Part shown: piece after piece, positions 29,095 through 39,700 of the stretch | Layout of the letters: the number at the start of each line of letters is the position of its first letter | How positions within the stretch are numbered: the stretch's first letter is position 1 | Origin: Trichomonas vaginalis G3 | Lineage: Eukaryota > Parabasalia > Trichomonadida > Trichomonadidae | Assembly: GCF_026262505.1 (NCBI RefSeq) | Contig: NC_067208.1 | Coordinates: forward strand, 6,333,962-6,397,961 | Length of the DNA stretch: 64,000 nucleotides | Direction: 5' to 3' | Translations under genes and position numbers: made by a program | The notes under the pieces: generated by a model | What the model saw: only the letters and a program-made list of their open reading frames with translations | Told to the model about the DNA's origin: nothing | The model's database searches: none

Positions 29095-30030
29095 GTCATA
29101 TTTTGCATAATTCTAAGTAGATTTTGTAAAAAATCAAGAAAGAAAAACTTTAACGTGCTTTATTTTTTCTTTTTTATAATAATACATATTATTATATAAT
29201 TAACATATTCATAATGTTTCACCCTTTCAAAAATATAATCCTCCTCCTCTCAAATAAACGTACATACGGGTGGCCTCTTTTTTCAAAAAATTAAAATTTG
29301 AAATTTTGGGCTCAAATATTAGAGATTTTTTCAACCTTCAACGATATATGTTGTCTATATCAGACCTCCTTTCTTTTTGATACTTAACATTGTTCCTAAA
29401 TCTTAGCCGTTAAGGCTGTTCTGAAAATATTTTTTTCGAAAAAATTCGAAAAAATTCTTAAAATTCAAAAATCCCTTAATTCCTGAGGATTTTGGAAAAA
29501 AGTTTTTACATGAACATGTGTATATTATATGAAGTATATTGATAAGGTAAAAATCAAATTTTATTGCATATTCATCGAGAAAATAAACTAACGAATCCCT
29601 CAAAATTGAGAGGGTAATCCTCCTCCTCTCAAATAAACGTACATACGGGTGCACCCTTAAGAACTTTAAATTACGTATAGAAAAAAAATTCATTTAATAT
29701 TTTGTAACATTTTTTAAATTGATAGATAGTTAGATTTTGTAGGGGAAGGTAAGATTCTTTGTGGTAATAATGGTCGTTGAAATTAAAATGAATGTAAGAT
29801 TTGTGGAGAAATTGTATAAATTTGCATAGTGTTAGATTCAGAATAGGAGCATATGAGCCAGTGATTGTGTCTAATGTTTTTAAGGTGCTAATTGGAAGTA
29901 GAAAAGAAAAAAAATTGTTGCAATAACATCATATTGCAAAAAAGTTTTTAAAATATGATGTATGAATAAGAGTATGATTGGTATAGATTTGGGTTGTATA
30001 AATGTGATTGAACAATTCCTTCGCAAACAG
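29095..30030. other. AT-rich spacer with a 35-bp direct repeat
   Basis: There is no gene. A direct repeat containing TAATCCTCCTCCTCTCAAAT and ACGTACATACGGGTG lies at 29239-29273 and 29612-29646, enclosing about 340 bp of A/T-rich DNA. It could be the ends of a small vanished insertion or a segmental duplication. Confidence 0.5.
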
Positions 30031-31252
30031 CGGGAAACTTTGTCTGAATAGTTTAACATTCAGACAAAGTTTTCTCGTAAACGAAAAAGAGGATTTGACG
30101 CAGTTAAATCCTCTCTCTCAAAAAGTGGACTTTACATGGCAAATTTCAAATGCATGTAAGGTCCACTTTGATCAGTTTCAGGATGGAATTGGAGGCCATG
30201 AGGTACTGACATTGCATCAGTATCTCATAGCCTCCAATCCCTTCAAAAAATGGGAGAAACTTTGGTCGAATAATTTAACATTCGGCCAAAGTTTCTCCCA
30301 TAATTAATGAAAATGAAAGGGTAAGAGGCATATAGGGTCACTATATACCTCTTACCCTTTCATTTTCATTTGGAGGTCAACAAACCCGGAGTTAATTGCA
30401 AACAATTAACTCCAAATTTGTTTATGTTAAGGAAGGAATTGGAGGGTAAGAGGTACATAGTATGAATATGTACCTCTTACACTGCAATTCCTTCTAGAAA
30501 GTTCCAAAACTTTGGGTCAATTGGAAACTATTAACCCAAAGTTTGGACACTTTCAAGTGGAGATGGAAGGCTTTGGGGTATATATTAATACAATATACCT
30601 CAAAGCCTTCCATCTCCACTACAAATGGGAGAAACTTTGTCCGAATGTTAAACTATTCGGACAAAGTTTCTCCCATCTTTCAATGTAATTGCTACCTGTG
30701 AGGTACTGACTTGAAGTCAGTGCTTCACAGGTAGCAATATCCAAAAATTTAAAAACATTTTATCAGTTCGTTAGAGAACTAGAGCCTCCTAGGTACTGAA
30801 CCAGAATCAGTGCCTAGGGGACTCTAGTGATCTATATTAATCTGAGAAACTTTGAGGAAATTGTTCGACATTTCCTCAAAGTTTCTCAGCAATTTAGCGA
30901 GGAATGTTCGTTATCGTGTAGATATTTATAATATATACATGATAACAAACATTCCCCGCTAAAAGATGTAAAATCTTATAAGAAATAATTGCAAAAGAAT
31001 AACAAATTGCAACAAATTTTATATGAAACTGAACCTTATGAGGTAGTGATTCAAGATCACCGCCTCATAAGATTCAGTTTCAATCTCAAGTATCTCAAAA
31101 GTAAGGCTCTATTTTTTGCCATGTAAAGTGTCACTTTTCTGTCAAACCATTTTTATCGTTTTCGTTTACAACAGTTTCCCGCTGTCAGAGAGGGAATGGA
31201 AGGGTAAGAGGTATATATTCATAATGTATACCTCTTACCCTTTCATTCCCTC
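30031..31252. repeat. Hairpin array, 17 stem-loops
   Basis: Seventeen inverted repeats follow one another with short spacers. Approximate extents: 30031-30077, 30088-30114, 30122-30169, 30185-30241, 30251-30300, 30309-30369, 30379-30423, 30432-30494, 30498-30553, 30556-30620, 30626-30675, 30688-30738, 30778-30828, 30842-30889, 30893-30963, 31024-31081, 31190-31252. Arms are mostly 17-28 nt and loops about 4-15 nt. Stem families recur, for example AGAAACTTTG stems and GGGTAAGAGGTA stems. It has no coding potential. It may be a small-RNA precursor cluster or a structural DNA array. Two more units lie beyond Maverick 2. Confidence 0.85.
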
Positions 31253-31254
31253 GA
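31250..31254. repeat. Target duplication of Maverick 2, left copy
   Basis: CTCGA occurs here and at 55037-55041, at the two borders of the element. Removing one copy rejoins the last left hairpin to the first right hairpin. Mavericks usually duplicate 6 bp, so one base may have changed. Confidence 0.7.
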
Positions 31255-31882
31255 AGTTAGTATACATATCTTCAGTACGGTGGCACTGCGCGCCATCTTA
31301 CCGAAGATATGTCAATCTGACACTTTGCAAAACCGCTAACGTATATTTTACATCACAATTGCAATATTTCTAATAACCTTAAACTATTTCTGCCACGTAA
31401 AGTATTTATCACATAAACCACCTCATCTCACCTCTCTGTACGTTATATATTGTGCGCAGGTCATTGCCCATGGCAACTCCCCGCGACACAATGCACGTGC
31501 ATGAAAAAAATAAACGTTCTCACTAACGTACACACTAACGTTCACACTAACGTTCTCATTTACAAAAGTATTGCAACTCTTCCCATTGCTGTGCTTCACA
31601 CAATAGTTCATATTCTTCAGTATCGCTGCTGTCGCTCCAATCGTCTGAGTCAAAGTCGCTGTCATAATTAATGTATGTAAGTTTTGACAAAGCTAATGAA
31701 ACACGCTTACCGTTTGTATCGTATGCTTGTATATATCTTCCATTATGTTTGCTATCATAAATGCTTAAACTAACTTTACCCTTTCTCCCTCGTATCTGAT
31801 AGAATGTATTTTCACGAGGAACGAAGAACAAGTTCTTTAACTCATGACCGTTGTAGTTTGTTATCTCAATAGTTTTCGTCAT
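31255..31882 (+). repeat. Maverick 2 left terminal inverted repeat
   Basis: It is 628 bp and inverted to 53104-55036 once the mariner and its TA duplication are subtracted; the two copies then have exactly the same length. It contains a whole gene on - (31556-31882). Its outer tip can fold: CATATCTTC pairs with GAAGATATG around a GGTGGC/GCCATC inner stem. A run of ACTAACGT(T/A)-type repeats lies at 31520-31560. Confidence 0.9.
31556..31882 (-). CDS. Maverick 2: terminal-repeat gene, stand-alone HNH-associated domain
   Basis: This frame of 108 aa starts from ATG at 31882 (MTKTIEITNYNGHELKNLFF). Residues 4-68 match the C-terminal domain of both HNH nucleases (21995 and 36071): an IEI-x-x-Y start, FYQIRGRKGKVSLSIY, GRYIQAYDTNGKRV. 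An acidic Ser/Asp tail follows. The start codon coincides with the inner end of the terminal repeat, so the right-hand copy has the same frame but different upstream DNA. It may bind the element's ends; this is inference. Confidence 0.7.
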   Translation of the reverse strand: MTKTIEITNYNGHELKNLFFVPRENTFYQIRGRKGKVSLSIYDSKHNGRYIQAYDTNGKRVSLALSKLTYINYDSDFDSDDWSDSSDTEEYELLCEAQQWEELQYFCK

Positions 31883-32027
31883 TTATATAAAAATAAAATA
31901 AACTTAAAAATTAATGATATCACCACCCTCACACGTATGAAAACATAGCACAAAAATAAATTTAGGTGAAGTGGTGAGATCTCACCTGTTTTTTCACCTC
32001 TTTTTTCACCCTGTTGAATTCATTGCT

Positions 32028-32264
32028 TTATAACTCTCTTCCTTTCTCCAACTCTTCTAACTTCTTCTTAAGTTCAGCAATGTTGTCCTCATGAAGTTTA
32101 ATCTTTCTCAAAATTCCTTCTTTATCTAATGGTTGCTTTATCTTTCTAAACTGAACCCTACCATCCTTCATAGTATGAATGTAAAAACCTTCTGGAATAG
32201 TTCCTGATTTAATGTATTCTACCAAAAACTTTTGTTTCATTGCTTCAGTGACTTTAGTCGTCAT
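32028..32264 (-). CDS. Maverick 2: small coiled-coil protein with KDG motif (78 aa)
   Basis: The ATG at 32264 follows AATTTTTATTTGATTGAA. The motif FYIHTMKDGRVQFRKIKQPL is shared in pattern with the genes at 34403 and 22900. The C-terminal half is a coiled coil (IAELKKKLEELEKGREL). Unknown small protein family of these elements. Confidence 0.6.
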   Translation of the reverse strand: MTTKVTEAMKQKFLVEYIKSGTIPEGFYIHTMKDGRVQFRKIKQPLDKEGILRKIKLHEDNIAELKKKLEELEKGREL

Positions 32265-32312
32265 TTCAATCAAATAAAAATTTTAATATTAAATAAAAAT
32301 AACGTTATTTTT

Positions 32313-32771
32313 TCAGTAAGGAAACGCAGGAGTTTTACGATTTATTTGAGGAGTAGGTTCTGGTTTAAATGTTGGAGTCGGTTTAGGAGTTGACTTTTGA
32401 ACAGGAGTTTGTACTTCCATAGGTTCAGGAGTCATTGAAGGTTTTGCTTGTGAAGGCGTTGGTTTTGGCGAAGGTGTTGGAGTTTGTTTAACTTCAGCTA
32501 CTTCAGTATTATTTATAACATTTGCTTTATTTCTTTTCAACATCATTACTGCTCCTGCTGTAGCTAGCAAACCTAGTGGGAGACCATATTTTATATAAGG
32601 ACTTGACCAAATGCTATTTTTGACAGGAGCTGGTGGAACACCTAACCTTGGTGAGACTGCTCTTTGCCATTGTGCAGCTCGTAAGAAATATTCAATAGGT
32701 GCTCCATAATCGTTTGGTAAAGTTTGTTTCATAGATGGTGAAGGTTCACGAGAGCTTGATGAAGAACTCAT
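32313..32771 (-). CDS. Maverick 2: membrane protein with Pro/Thr-rich tail
   Basis: This frame of 152 aa starts MSSSSSSREPSPSMKQTLP. A membrane segment YGLPLGLLATAGAVMML lies at about residues 61-77, followed by a repetitive Pro/Thr/Lys tail (TPTPSPKPTPSQAKPSMTPE). It lies directly downstream of the capsid region and is probably a virion or membrane-associated protein. No family is recognised. Confidence 0.55.
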   Translation of the reverse strand: MSSSSSSREPSPSMKQTLPNDYGAPIEYFLRAAQWQRAVSPRLGVPPAPVKNSIWSSPYIKYGLPLGLLATAGAVMMLKRNKANVINNTEVAEVKQTPTPSPKPTPSQAKPSMTPEPMEVQTPVQKSTPKPTPTFKPEPTPQINRKTPAFPY

Positions 32772-32801
32772 TTATAAGCTTTAAAAATAAACGTTCATCC
32801 T

Positions 32802-34375
32802 TTATTCCTCACTGTCGTCCGCGGCTAAGTTATAGTCATCTAATCTTATTATGGGGATGCCATTAGCACGCACCTGAATGGCAAAGCAACAATCCCTCAT
32901 AAATCCAATAAGTGGCTTTGGTACGTTTTCAGTTGCTAGTTCAATAGGTCCTTTAACAGACAATTTGTATGTTATTGGAGCAGTAGATGTTTGACCTTGC
33001 TGGAAGCAAAAGTCCACTTCAGTTGGAAAACCACATAAGAAATGTGTGTTGTCATAGCTATCCCATTTATGTTCCACACTACCATCATCCACCAATGACC
33101 TCATAACATCTTCATTAAATCCAATCATATCATTGTTTGTATTGCAAGCGTTCGCAACCATTTCATAAAATACAGGTCCATATGATTTTTCAGGTTCTGC
33201 AGGCATATTTCCATAAGCTCCCATGGAAAGCTGAAGATATTTAAACTTAGGGTTCTCAAAATTAACATAATAGTTGTCTTTCTTTCTAAATAGTGCCCAA
33301 ATACTTTTAACATTAATAGGCGTATAAGCTGCTGTAAATGTTGCACTTGAACTATCTGTATTCTTTGAGAATGAACCGTCCATAGGAATCCAATCCATAA
33401 CTTTAACAGGAAAACATAAAGCCTCGTTTGTATAATGTTCTACAAGTTCTGTATAAATGTTAGGGTCTAAAGAGAATGACTTTGGATGAATGAAACATTC
33501 ATTAAAATCCATCTTTGTTCGAAATAGTTGCTGGGTTACAGTTGTAATAGTAACTGTTCCACTAGCTTCTACTGCCTTCGTTATCATAGTGAATGGTTCA
33601 TTCCATGGAACAAATTTATTTGTCGGTGGATTTGAATCTGAAGCAAATGCAACTTTAAGAGTTGGATTGAAAGCAATGATATCATTTACAGATATAGATG
33701 TGCATTGTAAGGCGTCGCTACTGAACTTTACTTTAAGCTGAATGTTTCCTGCAAAAGCTGGAATAAATCGAATAGCTTCTAATGGAAGGAATTTTCTAAC
33801 AGGAATTCTTAAACGAAGCTTAAAATCAAATGATTTTCCTGCTGTAATTGGACCACTAACAATTTGTCCTGTTCTGCATGTTCCCGAATGACTCCATACA
33901 TCTTCATGTCGAGTCTTTGAGAAAAACATCTACTTTCTTTATTTGTTCGGTAGTTTGTGAGTTTGAAGTTATATATGCTTCTTCTCTTGCGTTGTCTTGA
34001 GAATATACGATACGACCATTTGCAAGGATTTGATATCCAGCAACTGCATAGAAAGCGTCATCGAAACCAATCCAAAATCCTGGTGGGTTTGTTTTATTGG
34101 AACCTGAACCAATTTCTTTATCTAATAAATTGACCTTCCATTTTATACGTAATGAATGTATTGTAAAGGTCCAACATATTTTCACCAGGAGGTGAGAGAT
34201 TGAATGTTACCCATGTGTTATCTTTAGCAGTTCCAGGTTGTGATGGAATCTTTGCGTCAGAATATTTTCTATTAGTGTCACCAATTTGAACTGCATTGTC
34301 TATGATATCGAAATATGAGCGAATCTGATGAATATGCTCTGCTGGAGTAAATTCGTTTAGCTGTTCGTTCTGCAT
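32802..34375 (-). pseudogene. Maverick 2: major capsid protein region
   Basis: This fossil region starts at the ATG at 34375 (MQNEQLNEFTPAEHIHQIRS) after ATATTTTTATCTGAAGTAA and ends at 32802 (DDYNLAADDSEE). LPLEAIRFIPAFAGNIQLKV and ELVEHYTNEALCFPVKVMDW lie in beta-rich surroundings. The size of about 520 codons and the pairing with ATPase and integrase fit the double-jelly-roll capsid protein of Polintons. It is much better preserved than the Maverick 1 copy but still broken. Confidence 0.7.
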
Positions 34376-34402
34376 GTATTTACTTCAGATAAAAATATCT
34401 AT

Positions 34403-34834
34403 TTACTTCATTATTCTCACTCTTCTTCTTGGCATTCGTGGTGGAAGTTGTTTCTTGACATTTTCAATGAACTGTACATTCTCTTTTGTCTCAACTTCTT
34501 TCACTGGGGTCAGGTTCTTTGACTCGGTTTGTTTTTCAATGAAATTCACGAACTTTGCAATAAGCTCTTGGTTCGTTATTGAAAGTACATCTGGCTTCTT
34601 TTCTTCTGGTTCTATTGACTTTTCAGTTTGAACAGAAGGTTTTATATGGGCTTCGTGGACTTCACCCTTGCCATACACCTTAATGTTGTCGCTTTCTGCA
34701 TTCGCTAATGGAACCTTTCTTTTTCTTACGTATATTTTACCATCTTTACTCTGACTTACGTAATAGAAAGGATGTTGTATTCCTCTTGCGTCATTTAATA
34801 TAATAGACTCTCGCTCTGATTTTGACAAGCTCAT
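34403..34834 (-). CDS. Maverick 2: KDG-motif protein with basic tail
   Basis: This frame of 143 aa is MSLSKSERESIILNDARGIQ and onward. FYYVSQSKDGKIYVRKRKVP is the shared motif. A disordered middle part follows, and the end is very basic (LPPRMPRRRVRIMK), suggesting nucleic-acid or capsid contact. It is divergent from the small gene at 34880 with a common A/T box between. Confidence 0.6.
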   Translation of the reverse strand: MSLSKSERESIILNDARGIQHPFYYVSQSKDGKIYVRKRKVPLANAESDNIKVYGKGEVHEAHIKPSVQTEKSIEPEEKKPDVLSITNQELIAKFVNFIEKQTESKNLTPVKEVETKENVQFIENVKKQLPPRMPRRRVRIMK

Positions 34835-34879
34835 TTTACATCGGTTAAAGTTTTAATTTTGTTTTTTATCTGCAGTCAA

Positions 34880-35140
34880 ATGACTCAGACAAGCCCTACG
34901 GACAAGACCCAAGGGGTCATAGATGTTGAAGCATTGAAGAAAGAAATTCGTGAGCAAATTTTATCCGAACTGAAGGAACAAAAACAAGAACAAAAGCCAG
35001 AGAGACCAAAGAGAAAACTTAGTGAAAAACAACTTGCTGCATTAGCTGCTGGAAGACAAAAGAACCCACGTTTGCTGGCGAAGAAAGCTAGAGAAGAAGC
35101 TGAAGCAAAAGCTAAAGAAGCTGAAGCAAAGAAAGAGTAA
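34880..35140 (+). CDS. Maverick 2: small highly charged helical protein (86 aa)
   Basis: The ATG at 34880 follows GTTTTTTATCTGCAGTCAA. After MTQTSPTDKTQGVIDVEALK comes one long Lys/Glu/Ala helix (KKAREEAEAKAKEAEAKKE) with a basic patch (RPKRKLSEKQLAALAAGRQK). It could be a DNA-condensing or scaffold protein. Confidence 0.55.
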   Translation: MTQTSPTDKTQGVIDVEALKKEIREQILSELKEQKQEQKPERPKRKLSEKQLAALAAGRQKNPRLLAKKAREEAEAKAKEAEAKKE

Positions 35141-35164
35141 ATGGTTTATTTTTATCCGAATTAA

Positions 35165-36019
35165 ATGTATAGACAAATACCTTTACTGTTGCGTTCAGTA
35201 GTGAAAACCCTGACGTCAAAATAAAGGGGAACAGAGTAACGTTTAAGTTTCCAACAGACTGGATTGTGAACATAAATGAAGAGAAGTACATTGGCATAAC
35301 ATCTATGTATATAACACGTGCTTTCAGAAAGGTTGACTTTATACTTCAAGTCGAGATAGAAAATGACGAACAGTCTTTAAGCGCCCAAAACATTCACATA
35401 TACAAATACTTTAAAGACGATACAACATTGTTGCAATGTATGATTTCATTTAATGAGATGTTCGAGAAAAAGTTCAACATTGAAGTACAAACTTTACAGC
35501 CTTTACGTGAGTTTCTTGCACAACTGAAAGAAGAAGGTAGTCAGCCACAACTTATAGACTTTCATTATGAATTTAATGAAAATGAAGATGGAACTCATGA
35601 CTGTCAGTTTGTTATATATTCACCATTCAATGAAGTAGCTAAAAGAAAGAAAATCCATTACGTATAAGATTTCAAATCTCTGAACCAATGATGATTTCAA
35701 GAATGTTTTCAATTATGATGCAATGCTTCCGAGGAAAAATGAATTTTCAAAGATTGTAACACCTGGCATTTGGGATAGAAAGCAAGCTATATTATATTCA
35801 AACTTAAGTAAGGGAGTTGAAAATGAGTTCATTGGTCATACAAGAACTTCACCACTTCCTAACCCTAAATACTATAAATTAACTGGCTTCAATCGTGAGT
35901 TTTGGATAGACATGTTCTCCACTCATGACCATAACTGCCCAGTGTTCTTACCTCCAGACCATAAGGACTGTCTCTACATTGAAGCACAACTCTTAAACTC
36001 TACCATCGCAGTATTGTAA
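35165..36019 (+). pseudogene. Maverick 2: family S gene
   Basis: This fossil member of family S has VTFKFPTDWIVNINEEKYIG at the position of the YRFDYPIRWL signature, and ends with FLPPDHKDCLYIEAQLL at the position of the C-terminal signature. The ATG at 35165 follows TTTATTTTTATCCGAATTAA. It is broken. Confidence 0.5.
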
Positions 36020-36070
36020 AATCTACGCTAGTTTTATTTTTTTCTGAAAATTTTTATTTGAGTGAAAGGC
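36020..36070 (+). promoter_or_regulatory. Leader shared with the terminal-repeat gene
   Basis: GTTTTATTTTTTTCTGAAAA then TTTTTATTTGAGTG is nearly the same as 53066-53103 in front of the right terminal-repeat gene. Both genes carry the same HNH-associated domain. Confidence 0.55.
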
Positions 36071-36637
36071 ATGGAAGGTGAAGGACATTGGCAAACACTC
36101 GAACATGACAATGACTATGAAATCTTTTCAGAGTACCCATATCCAATTAGGCGCATAAGTAACAAAAGAGTTGTAAGTGAGTTTGACAACGGTGATGGTT
36201 ATATTTGTGTTTATTTAAACAAACATAAACTCTTTAAGCATAAAATTGTTGCAAATCAATTTATACCGAATCCTGAAGGACTTCGAGAAGTAGACCATAT
36301 AAACAGAGACAGAGGAGACTTTCATATCTCAAACTTAAGGTGGGTGTCGAGAAGACAAAACATGAGAAATATTTCTGGTTCGAATGGCTATTGGTTTGAC
36401 ATTGTAGACACTCTTCCTGAAGATGCTGTTGAAATTATACAATACTCTAAATTTACTCTAGAAAATTACTACTATGTCCCAAGTGAAGATGTCTTTTACT
36501 ATTTCATGGGAACTCAATACAGACGAATGAATGTCTTAAGACAGTATAGCAAAGATTATATAAACATTACAGATGTAGAAGGAAGAAGAACAAAGCTGTC
36601 TATTGCAAAGTTTAAGAGAGACAATGGTTATACATAA
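36071..36637 (+). CDS. Maverick 2: HNH endonuclease with extra C-terminal domain
   Basis: This frame of 188 aa starts from ATG at 36071 (MEGEGHWQTLEHDNDYEIFS). HNH core: LREVDHINRDRGDFHISNLR with the tail WVSRRQNMRN. The C-terminal domain (VEIIQYSKFTLENYYYVPSE, FYYFMGTQYRRMNVL) is homologous to the Maverick 1 HNH gene and to the terminal-repeat gene. It is a probable homing-type nuclease and looks whole. Confidence 0.8.
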   Translation: MEGEGHWQTLEHDNDYEIFSEYPYPIRRISNKRVVSEFDNGDGYICVYLNKHKLFKHKIVANQFIPNPEGLREVDHINRDRGDFHISNLRWVSRRQNMRNISGSNGYWFDIVDTLPEDAVEIIQYSKFTLENYYYVPSEDVFYYFMGTQYRRMNVLRQYSKDYINITDVEGRRTKLSIAKFKRDNGYT

Positions 36638-36705
36638 ATGACAAAAATATATGACCTCATTATTTTTATCACGAATGACCTCATTGCTGACAAAAATATA
36701 TGACC

Positions 36706-39700
36706 TCAGAACTTCAACTTACGAATAAAGCTTGTTTTAGTCGTTATTGAGAAGTTAAACTTCTCTTCAAATGCAGGTGTAGCAGACTTACATAAGTCAA
36801 ATCCAATCTCTTGACCGTCATAAAGTGCTTTGTAAAGTTTCATTAAACTGAACTCAGAGTCTTTGTTATATGTTCCAACAGGTATGTGAATGTTCTTATC
36901 TTCATTGTAATAGCATTGTATAGCTTCAGGAAACATTTCATTTGCTGTTAAAGCAAGAACGTCTTGTTTGACACCTTTGCAACGTGCATGAAATGCAACT
37001 TCATTTAAATCGTTAGTGAGTAAGTCTATGTAGGTCTTCTTTCCACAAAATATTGACTTGTATGCTAAACTTTGTTTTCCAGGTGTTATTTCTGCAAAGT
37101 CAGAATGGAACTGACCTAATGTTTTACCAATAAGTTCTCTACCGTATCTCTTCTTAAACTCTGCTGCAAGCTTTGGTATGTCTTCATTGAAAATATGCAT
37201 GCTATCACAGTCCTGGTAAAATATTTGAAGTCCCATATCTTCAGCAGTACAGAATACTTCACACATTATTCTCTTCGACATTGATAGAATATTTAACACC
37301 AAGTGGACAGAAGTTAAAGTGTCTGCAAATGCTTTTCGTTAGCTTGAAAATAGTTTTATCTGAACCATCCAATCCTTCGAACTTCACTATATGGTTGTAG
37401 TTTCTGATGGCATATCTTATAGCATCTTTGTCATTACTATGGTTATTTTTGACTCAATAGGAGATAGAATAGTTTTGCCATAAATACTGTTCAGAATGAG
37501 CTTTATATTTTCTTGCAAAGGATTTCCTTCTTTCTTATACTTTAACCTTAACTCAAACAACTTCTTTACTTCATCTCTTATTCTAATATCTCTGTTTCCA
37601 TCGTAATAGTATCCTTGCAACACTTCACATTTGACACCTTGATATTTTATGAGGTCTTGTAATGTTATATGGTCAACATACATTAAACAGCAAGTGTTTG
37701 AACTTCTGGGAACGTTAAGTTCTGGATTTAGTTCAGGGTCACAAACTATTAAAGGAAAGTGTCTATGTATTCCAATCTCTGTTATCTTAATGAGAACAAA
37801 GAAGCCAGACATAAACTTTTCACCAATGGGTTCCTTTTGGTCGTCATCGAATAAATGTCTCATGAGATACTCTGTGCTTAACATCTCATCTTCAATACTT
37901 TGGAATCCTTCTAAAGTATAAAGTCTTGCTATAGCTGATGGATATAATGAAACAGCGTCGAATCAGCAATGAGTTTCTTTTCGCTCTTTTGTTTCATGTT
38001 ATCTGACAGCATACATCTTCCACCTTGAATGCATCTCGAAATAAATTCTCTTGGTTTATTTGAGAGGTCATATAAATTTCCATTCGGGAAGTACACTCTG
38101 TTCTCAAACAATTTGTTAGCAATAGAACAAATACTAACGTAGTCATAAACGTTTAAATCAAATTCTTTCAATAATGTCATTGCGGAACTTAACAAAACCT
38201 TCTCTTAAAATTCTTACATCTTGTTTGCAATAAAATGTGCTATACTTTTCTAAGTCGAAGTGGTTCTCATCTATTCTGCAACCTTTGATGGAATCTATGT
38301 TTTTCATGAATGTATCTGCATCCCGGATAAACTTACATGCTTCAGAAATGACACCAGTTCTGTTGTCATTTGCTAACAAAACACTGCTGTAGTAGTTGTA
38401 TGGAAATACTTCTTTCGGTCCTGTTTGTAAGTTAAACATAGCAGGAAATAGTTTAAGCTTCTTATTTATAACACTGTAAGAGTCTTTTATAATAATTGCC
38501 CTTCCTTTATATAAGCCAGTTATTTGCATTGTTCGTGAACCTTTAATGATGGGAGTTCCTTTCACTTCTGTCATGTGTCTTAAGATGAAGTTTATATCAT
38601 AACTGAGGTTATGGAAATATATTAAACTCTTGTCAGGAAGTCGTTCCAAAAATTCTGTTGCACAGTTCTGACCCCAAATGCTTTCACTCACTGAACCATC
38701 TTCACTGTCGTAACATATGTTAAAAGCTTTATGAAAGCCATCGGTACTACACTCAAAGTCAGCAAAGAAAACGTGCTCAGGAATGAACTTGCACTTATTT
38801 TTATTTACTTCTTTTGACTCTGCTTTCTTCTTCAGTTGTACACAATACTTTGGAGCATATGTCAAATCTTTAAATGGTGCAAGGTTCTGTTTATATAAGT
38901 CAGTCGTATATGTGAAAAGTTCTCCATAAGAAATAGGTTCGAAATATTTGCACTCCCACAATGTTTTCATAACATCCCATAACGGTGTTGTTCTATCATA
39001 ACGAACTACATATTTTTTCTCTCTTTGTATAATCTTCATCTGTTTCTCAATGTTCATTCCACCACAAGCTTTGAGATTTCTATATAGTTTGCGAATGAAA
39101 TATGTTGTCATTGGTAATCTTTCATTTAGCATGTAGTGGTCTTCAACAAGAAGTAAGTCAATAGTTCGAACAGTTTCACATTCTTTTGGTATGTAGTTTA
39201 TTCTGTTATCTTGAGTTGTCAAATAACCAATGGTAACATTAAATGCTATACCTGTTGCGTCAGAAATTTCTTGTACTTTACTTTGAGGAAAGTCTCTAAC
39301 ACGAATGACTTCTCTCATGTGGTCAATAGTTTCTTCATTTACTCCAGCCTGAATGCAAGCATAAACGAAGCAGTTATCTTCTGTCATAAGTGTTGCAGTT
39401 CTTTTGTTCATTCATTGAAGATTTGGTAGCGTTCAAGATTTATAGGTAATGTGCAAAGATACTTCCAGAACTGACCGCTTCTCTTCTTATAAAACTTCTT
39501 TTCACCAAGGATTTCATTCCAGAAGTCATCTATATCTTGTTTTCTCCTGTTTGTTTAAGTCTGTTCAAAATGGCTTTTCTGTCTTTTGTCAGTGTGCTTT
39601 CATCTCTATATGGTCTCTTTTTGGTTTGCCTTTCTTAACATCTGACATCGTTAAGCCTTCATATTCTGTTAAATCATACATCTTTATTTCAGTAAGATTC

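Noticed and set aside
30031-31252. CRISPR array or integron cassette array
   Set aside because: Units are inverted repeats that differ from each other; there is no constant direct repeat with variable spacers, no cas or integron integrase gene, and the context is eukaryotic.
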